Source of the DNA: UBA11612 sp964475755
GTDB lineage: Bacteria > Pseudomonadota > Alphaproteobacteria > Rhodospirillales > Rhodospirillaceae
Length of the DNA stretch: 64,000 nt
Assembly: GCA_964475755.1 (NCBI GenBank)
Contig: CAYYXR010000005.1
Span: 1-64,000, forward strand
Direction: 5' to 3'
Part shown: piece after piece, positions 59,380 through 64,000 of the stretch
Layout of the letters: each line of letters opens with the position of its first letter
How positions within the stretch are numbered: the first letter of the stretch is position 1
Position numbers and translations under genes: made by a program
The notes under the pieces: generated by a model
The model's input: only the letters and a program-made list of their open reading frames with translations
Databases searched by the model: none
What the model was told of the DNA's origin: nothing

Positions 59380-59718
59380 TTAGAGAGCGGCCGCTCCCCG
59401 TTCCGAGGTCCGAATTCGAATAACCTCAGTGACCGGAGATACAAAGATCTTTCCATCACCGATTTTACCGCTCTGCGCAGCCTGGGAAATGGCTTCAATT
59501 GCCGCTTCCACTTGGCTGTCGTCCAAAACGACGTCAACTTTCACCTTCGGTAGAAGATCAACGACGTATTCCGCGCCTCGATATAGTTCCGTATGGCCTT
59601 TTTGACGGCCAAAGCCCTTCACTTCCAAAACAGTCAGTCCCTGAATGCCTAAATCGTTCAGGGCCTTCTTCACGTCTTCCAATTTAAAGGGCCGGATAAT
59701 GGCTTCTATTTTCTGCAT
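59380..59718 (-). CDS. glnB: Nitrogen regulatory protein P-II
   Basis: 112 residues from ATG 59718 (the reading to 59793 adds 25 non-family residues). Uridylylation site Tyr51 in GHTELYRGAEY, T-loop, and the ATP-binding GKIGDGKIFVSPV and RTSERGAAAL end are all intact. P-II senses 2-oxoglutarate, ATP/ADP and, by uridylylation, glutamine, and controls nitrogen enzymes. A glutamine synthetase gene is not downstream (pckG is), so the common glnBA pair is absent. The start Met-Gln-Lys-Ile-Glu distinguishes it from the GlnK at 60963 and supports the GlnB name. Confidence 0.92.
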   Translation of the reverse strand: MQKIEAIIRPFKLEDVKKALNDLGIQGLTVLEVKGFGRQKGHTELYRGAEYVVDLLPKVKVDVVLDDSQVEAAIEAISQAAQSGKIGDGKIFVSPVTEVIRIRTSERGAAAL

Positions 59719-59902
59719 GAAACGGAACTCCCCTTGTGCTCTCGTCCTACCCATACGCCGCACATCCGTGGCGTACAGAACCCTCCCGGGCATCGAGACC
59801 TAATTTACACGATCAATTGGGTGGCGCGAGCCTCCTTCTGCAAGCAGGGAGGAGATTGGGGTATTTCCCCCTGAGCGACCGCCGGGAGACTCAATCTTCC
59901 GT

Positions 59903-59917
59903 GCCGCCAAAGTGCCA
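59903..59917 (-). promoter_or_regulatory. Candidate sigma-54 promoter for glnB
   Basis: On the minus strand TGGCACTTTGGCGGC: the -24 GG and -12 GC dinucleotides and the TGGCAC box are present with correct spacing, but TT before the -12 GC is CG, so the match is partial. It faces glnB, whose ATG is about 185 bases away. Confidence 0.4.
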
Positions 59918-59967
59918 GCGTCACCACTTCCCAACAGTTGATGAAATATTAACCACCAAGTTATTAC

Positions 59968-59986
59968 GTGATTAAAATTTAATCAC
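59968..59986. promoter_or_regulatory. 19-base perfect palindrome, likely operator
   Basis: GTGATTAAAATTTAATCAC: nine complementary base pairs around a central A. It lies in the AT-rich half of the divergent region, about 120 bases upstream of the sigma-54 box, a place where enhancer-binding activators usually sit. Its sequence does not resemble the GC-ended NtrC consensus, so the binding protein is open. Confidence 0.6.
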
Positions 59987-60104
59987 AAATTATATGCGCT
60001 GCAAAAGTCCGGGATTCAGCGGGTGGCTGGGGATAACTATATAACCAACTGATAATAAACAATTTAAAAATATAAACTGTGGCGTTTTTGCAACGCAATA
60101 AAAC

Positions 60105-60119
60105 TGGCATGCTTCTTGC
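60105..60119 (+). promoter_or_regulatory. Sigma-54 promoter of the TorF-glnK-amtB operon
   Basis: TGGCATGCTTCTTGC: against consensus TGGCAC-G-N4-TTGC it differs at one base only (T for C), with GG and GC separated as required. The predicted transcript start is about 12 bases after the TTGC, near 60131, giving a leader of about 50 bases. Nitrogen-limitation control through NtrC is the expected regulation. Confidence 0.85.
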
Positions 60120-60182
60120 GGTATAAGGGGGCGTACTACTGCGTTTATTAACCTTCCAACTCGAACTCATGGGAGTATGCAC

Positions 60183-60881
60183 GTGAAAACAAGAACTATC
60201 AGCCTAGTGGCAGCAGCAGTCGCACTCGGTACGCCGGGAATTGCAGCGGCAAAGGACCTGCCGGGAGAATTCTCCGGTAACGTTGCGATCGCAACCGACT
60301 ACGTCTATCGCGGTTTTTCGCAAACCCTTGAAGAGCCGGTCATCCAGGGCGGTCTCGATTGGGATAGCGGCATGGGATTCTATGTCGGTACCTGGGGCTC
60401 CAACGTCAACTTCGGCGACGGCGACAATGCCCACGTCGAGTTGGACTTCTACGGCGGTTATGCCGGCTCAGTCGATGCGTTCTCTTATGACGTCGGCTTT
60501 ATCTATTACCTGTATCCCGGTGCCAGCAACGCGCTCAGCTATGATTTCTGGGAAATCTACGGCTCCGCTGGATATGACTTTGACGTCGCCTCGGTGTCCG
60601 CGGGTATCGCATGGACTCCCGACAACTTCGGCGGCACTGACGACGCCATCTATTTCAGCGGCGGTATCGCTATTCCGATCGCCGACATTCTGAGCGTTGA
60701 CGCCAACGTCGGATATTACGACTTCACCGGCGGCGGTAACTATTGGGACTGGAACATCGGCGCCACGTTGAGCGTCTATGACTGGTTCGACGCTGATCTT
60801 CGCTACTACGACACGGATGTCGCAGGCTGTGTGAACAGCTGTGAAAGTCGCGTCGTATTCGCGGTCTCACGCAGCTTCTAA
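60183..60881 (+). CDS. TorF family outer-membrane porin
   Basis: 232 residues from GTG 60183, which has GGGAG seven bases upstream; ATG 60177 is only one base from that site and would add two residues. Signal peptide MKTRTISLVAAAVALGTPG, cleavage after IAAAK. The mature barrel reads FSGNVAIATDYVYRGFSQT and GFYVGTWGSNVNFGD and ends in VFAVSRSF with terminal Phe. Proteins of this group precede glnK-amtB in several alphaproteobacteria and are thought to let ammonium or small nitrogen compounds pass the outer membrane. First gene of the sigma-54 operon. Confidence 0.88.
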   Translation: MKTRTISLVAAAVALGTPGIAAAKDLPGEFSGNVAIATDYVYRGFSQTLEEPVIQGGLDWDSGMGFYVGTWGSNVNFGDGDNAHVELDFYGGYAGSVDAFSYDVGFIYYLYPGASNALSYDFWEIYGSAGYDFDVASVSAGIAWTPDNFGGTDDAIYFSGGIAIPIADILSVDANVGYYDFTGGGNYWDWNIGATLSVYDWFDADLRYYDTDVAGCVNSCESRVVFAVSRSF

Positions 60882-60962
60882 TCGGAGAGCTCTCCGCCAC
60901 GGAAGCCAAATAAGAGTCGTGGGAAGTTAATCCAGGATTCACAAAGGAGAAGAGGGCAGAAA

Positions 60963-61301
60963 ATGAAACTGATTATGGCGGTTATAAAACCGGGGAAGCT
61001 CGAAGAGGTGCGAAATGCGTTGGTAGGTCAAGGGACGCAGGGGATGACCGTGAGCGAAGTTCGTGGCTTCGGTCGCCAACGCGGACATAAGGAACTCTAT
61101 CGGGGTGCCGAATATGAGGTGGAGTATCTGCCCAAGGTGAAAATTGAGCTTGTTGTCGACGATGGCGACGCGGCCAAGGCTGTTGAGGTTATTACCGAAG
61201 CAGCCAAGGTCGGCGCTATCGGCGACGGCAAGGTCTTTGTTCTCCCCGTGGAGCAAGCAGTGCGTATCCGTACCGGTGAATCCGGTGCGGCCGCGCTTTA
61301 A
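60963..61301 (+). CDS. glnK: Nitrogen regulatory protein P-II, GlnK type
   Basis: 112 residues. Tyr51 in GHKELYRGAEY is the uridylylation site; nucleotide-binding GAIGDGKVFVLPV and RTGESGAAAL are intact. AAAGGAGAAGAGG lies upstream of ATG. Being adjacent to amtB, it is expected to bind and block the ammonium channel when nitrogen is plentiful. It follows the porin by 81 bases and precedes amtB by 32, so one operon is likely. Confidence 0.95.
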   Translation: MKLIMAVIKPGKLEEVRNALVGQGTQGMTVSEVRGFGRQRGHKELYRGAEYEVEYLPKVKIELVVDDGDAAKAVEVITEAAKVGAIGDGKVFVLPVEQAVRIRTGESGAAAL

Positions 61302-61333
61302 TGCGCAGCCCTATAAAGTCAGGAGCTAAAAGA

Positions 61334-62686
61334 ATGAAACTGATAAAACATAAACTTATGACATTGGTGGGTGCCGGGGCGGCTTTGGTGTTGTTGGCTT
61401 CCCCCGCAGCCGCCGAAGTATCTGAAGAAGCAGCGTTTGTATTTAATACGTTCTCGTTCCTCGTCCATGGCTTCCTTGTGATGCTCATGGCCGCGGGCTT
61501 TGCCATGCTGGAATCCGGCCTGGTGCGCGCCAAAAATACAGCTGCGATTTGTTTGAAGAACATTGCTCTGTATTCCATTGCGGGCATCATGTTCTACCTC
61601 ATCGGCTACAACGTGATGTACGTCGATGTGGGCAGCTACATGGGCTCGTTCAGCTTGCTGTACAATCCGTCCGGAGACGAGTTGGCTCTGATCAACGCCG
61701 ACGAAGCAACGGATGAAATGGTATCTGCAGTTGTCGGCAACGGTTACTCAGTCATGTCCGATTGGTTCTTTCAGATGGTGTTCGTTGCGACTGCCGCGTC
61801 GATCGTGTCCGGTACCATTGCGGAGCGCATCAAGATCTGGCCGTTTATAATCTTCGTCGTGTTCCTGACAGCCTTCCTTTATCCTATCCAGGCGTCCTGG
61901 ACCTGGGGTGGCGGGTTCCTGTCAGAAATGGGCTTTACCGATTTTGCCGGTTCAACGCTCGTTCACTCTTGCGGTGGTTGGGCAGCTTTGGTTGGTGCCA
62001 TTATCCTCGGTGCCCGCAAAGGTAAGTACGAAGGCGGTAAAGTGCACCCGATGCCTGGTGCAAACCTGCCGCTCGCTACTCTGGGTACGTTCATCCTGTG
62101 GTTTGGCTGGTTCGGCTTTAACGGCGGTTCACAGCTCGCCCTGGGCAGCGCCCTGGATGCGGCCGCGATGGCGATCGTTTACGTCAACACTAACCTGGCC
62201 GCTGCGGCCGGCGTGGTGACGGCGATGATCCTGACCCAAGTCCTGTACGGCAAAATGGATCTGACAATGTGCCTCAACGGCGCGCTGGCCGGTCTGGTTG
62301 CCATCACGGCGGGTCCTGATCTGCAGAACCACTTCCTGGCCCTGATTGTCGGTGCCATCGGTGCGGTTCTCGCGGTGTTCACCGTTCCGTTGCTCGACAA
62401 GTTGAAGATCGACGATGTTGTGGGCGCCATTCCGGTTCACTTGGTGGCCGGTATCTGGGGCACACTTGCTGTCGGCATCTTCGGCGGCGGCAGCTTCGTC
62501 ACGCAGCTGATCGGCGTGGTTGCGGTTGGCGTCTTTATGGTCATCACCAGCGCGATCATCTGGCTTGCTCTCAAGTTCACGATCGGGCTGCGTGTCAGCG
62601 AAGAAGAAGAGAGCCTGGGAGTCGATAAGACTGAACTGGGTCTTGAAGCATATCCTGAGTTCGGACAAGGATCGCTTAAGATTTAA
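61334..62686 (+). CDS. amtB: Ammonium transporter
   Basis: 450 residues from ATG 61334 with AGGAG eight bases upstream; the ATG at 61301 in the same frame is weaker. A cleavable signal peptide (LVLLASPAAAE) is followed by eleven membrane segments. The twin pore histidines are His211 (STLVHSCGGW) and His369 (VHLVAGIWG); the pore aromatic gates are in MSDWFFQMVF and WFGWFGFNGGS. The C-terminal cytoplasmic tail (SEEEESLGVDKTELGLEAYPEF) has the conserved regulatory form recognised by GlnK. Confidence 0.96.
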   Translation: MKLIKHKLMTLVGAGAALVLLASPAAAEVSEEAAFVFNTFSFLVHGFLVMLMAAGFAMLESGLVRAKNTAAICLKNIALYSIAGIMFYLIGYNVMYVDVGSYMGSFSLLYNPSGDELALINADEATDEMVSAVVGNGYSVMSDWFFQMVFVATAASIVSGTIAERIKIWPFIIFVVFLTAFLYPIQASWTWGGGFLSEMGFTDFAGSTLVHSCGGWAALVGAIILGARKGKYEGGKVHPMPGANLPLATLGTFILWFGWFGFNGGSQLALGSALDAAAMAIVYVNTNLAAAAGVVTAMILTQVLYGKMDLTMCLNGALAGLVAITAGPDLQNHFLALIVGAIGAVLAVFTVPLLDKLKIDDVVGAIPVHLVAGIWGTLAVGIFGGGSFVTQLIGVVAVGVFMVITSAIIWLALKFTIGLRVSEEEESLGVDKTELGLEAYPEFGQGSLKI

Positions 62687-62713
62687 ATTTGTTACGGTTA
62701 ACTTACTTACTCA

Positions 62714-62744
62714 GCCTGGCCACTTCGGTGGCCGGGCTTTTTTT
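62714..62744 (+). terminator. Rho-independent terminator of the amtB operon
   Basis: GCCTGGCCAC (62714-62723), loop TTCG, GTGGCCGGGC (62728-62737), one G-T pair, then seven Ts. It ends within the tail of the convergent gene, whose stop codon is at 62743-62745. Confidence 0.92.
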
Positions 62745-64000
62745 ATTCAGCGGCGTCTGAACTTATATTTTCAAAGAATGCATCCGCACCGATGTGCGTG
62801 GGAATTGTAAGGCCATTGTTTTTGGTTTGCCTGCTTATGAGGGCACCAATGGGGCTTCCCAGTCGGACATAATCCAATTTTCCGAAAACAAGGTTGAGGA
62901 TATTTTCGACATTTTCTGTGGGCTCGGAGCTTAGAGTCACCAATGTCGCGGCCACGCCTGCGGTTACGATCGGGCGCCGTTGGCCCGGGTACGTCCAGGC
63001 GGGAATGGTCAGTGCGATATAGTTTGACGTTCCCGAGGTCATCAGCGCGATGGCGTCGCTGTCCAGGGGCAGGATGCGCGCTTTGCCCTCCAACAAGAGT
63101 GCATGAAGAGGTGCGGCCGGAGAGGCCGCTGTAGCGATTAGCGCATCGATAGAGCCGTCAGTCAGGAGGCTTATACCCTCATCAAACGTATACCCGTTTA
63201 AGTCCTCGGCGAGGCCAACAAGCGGAACGCGGTGCGCCCGCAGCACGTCGCCCGCTTCGATGTAGCTGGCGATACCAGACTCAATGTAGGCTGCACGTTT
63301 ATCCGCCAATTCCGAAGCCGAAGCGATGGGGCTGCCGGCGAGCACCAATATATGAATCGGCTTTGGGTATAAACTTGCGAGAACTCTGAGGTTCGGCGAC
63401 GAGCCGAAAGATTCAAATGATCCTGTTCCGAGGATGGCCATGGACGCTTCGTTGTTTTGAATTATGGCCGCATTTACGCGCTCGTTTTTCAACAGGTTTA
63501 ATGCTTCAAAAGAGTCTTTGACCGGGATATTGACGGCGCTTGTGTCGTGATCGCCTGCAACGCGGGCCAATGCGTTTACCAAACGCCAGTTCACCGTGCC
63601 TTGCGGTCCGCTGGCGACGGCAAGTCCACCTTCGATCCGTGCAATGCGGGCAGCAATAAAGCGCTCTGCGGCTTCCAATTCCTCGGTGACTATTTGTTCA
63701 TGAGCAGGGGAGTCGGTGGAGTCAAACCCGGTGCTCGCGACACTCCATATCCTGCTTATTAAGCCGATATGGGCAGGGCCGGACTCCTCGTCTTTGATGG
63801 CGCTGGAATTTGCGCCGGACCGGATGCGCCAATTTTCACCGTCCTTGACGTATGCAATCCGCCCGTTGATTTGGATGAGGTCTCCGGCCTTATTTCCCGC
63901 CGGCGTGATGCCGGAGGATTCTGTTGGTTCCGCGCCCAGCAAATTCAGAAGCGCGGCTGCGTTTGGCTGGTGCCAGTTCCCGAAATCGTGGAAACGGCGC
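62743..64000 (-). CDS. TAXI-type TRAP binding protein-like, N-terminus beyond window
   Basis: Open to the window end: reading past 63942 upstream gives further sense codons to base 64000, so the start lies outside. 418 or so codons are visible. The segment LAVASGPQGTVNWRLVNALAR corresponds to the TGS-GGTYYPLG-like opening of TAXI (TRAP-associated extracytoplasmic immunogenic) proteins, and ASELADKRAAYIESGIASYIE resembles the ligand-hinge strand. Family members bind glutamate or organic acids. Residues before about 110 are not typical of TAXI proteins (GDLIQINGRIAYVKDGENWR) and may be a separate domain. Function is uncertain. Confidence 0.6.
   Translation of the reverse strand, partial: RRFHDFGNWHQPNAAALLNLLGAEPTESSGITPAGNKAGDLIQINGRIAYVKDGENWRIRSGANSSAIKDEESGPAHIGLISRIWSVASTGFDSTDSPAHEQIVTEELEAAERFIAARIARIEGGLAVASGPQGTVNWRLVNALARVAGDHDTSAVNIPVKDSFEALNLLKNERVNAAIIQNNEASMAILGTGSFESFGSSPNLRVLASLYPKPIHILVLAGSPIASASELADKRAAYIESGIASYIEAGDVLRAHRVPLVGLAEDLNGYTFDEGISLLTDGSIDALIATAASPAAPLHALLLEGKARILPLDSDAIALMTSGTSNYIALTIPAWTYPGQRRPIVTAGVAATLVTLSSEPTENVENILNLVFGKLDYVRLGSPIGALISRQTKNNGLTIPTHIGADAFFENISSDAAE

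Larger units (their letters stand above)
59719..60182. promoter_or_regulatory. Divergent nitrogen-control region
   Basis: 464 bases between glnB (minus) and the TorF-glnK-amtB operon (plus). The left half is GC-rich, the right half (59940-60075) strongly AT-rich. It holds a sigma-54 promoter for the plus operon, a weaker sigma-54 match facing glnB, and a 19-base palindrome between them, listed separately. No open reading frame is convincing. Confidence 0.75.

Noticed and set aside
59088..59423. 111-codon open reading frame on the plus strand between pckG and glnB
   Set aside because: It overlaps the glnB 3' end, has an arginine-rich composition without domains, and no ribosome site; it looks like chance coding in GC-rich DNA.
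1..64000. CRISPR array, tRNA, rRNA, insertion sequence or prophage
   Set aside because: I saw no regularly spaced repeats, no tRNA-like cloverleaf sequence at gene boundaries, and no transposase, integrase or phage structural gene. A tRNAscan or ISfinder run was not possible.

Overview
The window looks like chromosome of an aerobic, free-living proteobacterium, most likely an alphaproteobacterium. The case rests on family content only: intracellular PHB depolymerase next to a 3-hydroxybutyrate dehydrogenase, an acyl-CoA carboxylase set with phosphotransferase and DUF6285 genes, tandem P-II/AmtB genes with a sigma-54 promoter, and TRAP-type binding proteins. Base composition appears moderately GC-rich throughout, judged by eye and not computed. 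I see no rRNA, tRNA, CRISPR array, IS element or phage gene. This is a catabolic chromosome segment rather than an island.

Layout. 1-2.3 kb: end of a 2-oxoacid dehydrogenase E1 pair and a TRAP binding protein. 2.3-11 kb: a spinster-like MFS carrier divergent from a tight eight-gene operon (thiolase, SDR, two acyl-CoA dehydrogenase subunits, SDR, MaoC hydratase, SDR, DsbA-like) whose members resemble enzymes of steroid C/D-ring degradation. 11-13.8 kb: PHB depolymerase, GST and 3-hydroxybutyrate dehydrogenase. 13.9-15.7 kb: amino-acid dehydrogenase and an Asp/Glu racemase-fold protein without its cysteines. 15.7-18.4 kb: two-subunit molybdenum hydroxylase of the IorAB type. 18.5-26.4 kb: EthD protein, a truncated dienelactone hydrolase, GST, a second TRAP binding protein, an acyl-CoA synthetase and a second MFS carrier. 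26.4-31.7 kb (minus): acyl-CoA dehydrogenase, acyl-CoA ligase, amidohydrolase and CitE-like lyase in one operon. 31.98-40.5 kb (plus): enoyl-CoA hydratase, TetR, a biotin-dependent acyl-CoA carboxylase whose biotin carboxylase and biotin carrier are separate genes, a lipocalin-like protein, phosphotransferase, DUF6285 and a second hydratase. 40.5-43.4 kb: two glycosyltransferases.

43.5-57 kb is the most unusual part. It holds a tandem pair of lipoprotein quinoprotein-cupredoxin fusions with altered active-site residues, a questin-oxidase-like protein, an ABC-2 exporter whose two genes are separated by a small secreted-protein gene broken by one in-frame amber codon (an intact paralogue lies 3.5 kb away), an outer-membrane barrel, a RidA-like protein without its arginine, a queuosine-precursor transporter, and a secreted protein combining a carboxypeptidase-regulatory-like domain, a CXXCH haem site and a propeller-like region. 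57-64 kb is core metabolism: GTP-type PEP carboxykinase, GlnB, a TorF porin-GlnK-AmtB operon behind a clear sigma-54 promoter, and a TAXI-type binding protein cut by the window edge.

Working together: imported hydrophobic or organic-acid substrates would be oxidised in the periplasm (quinoproteins, molybdenum hydroxylase), activated by CoA ligases, and degraded by beta-oxidation and carboxylation to acetyl-CoA. Carbon would be stored as PHB or returned to gluconeogenesis through PckG. Substrates are not shown by the sequence and are inferred from enzyme families.
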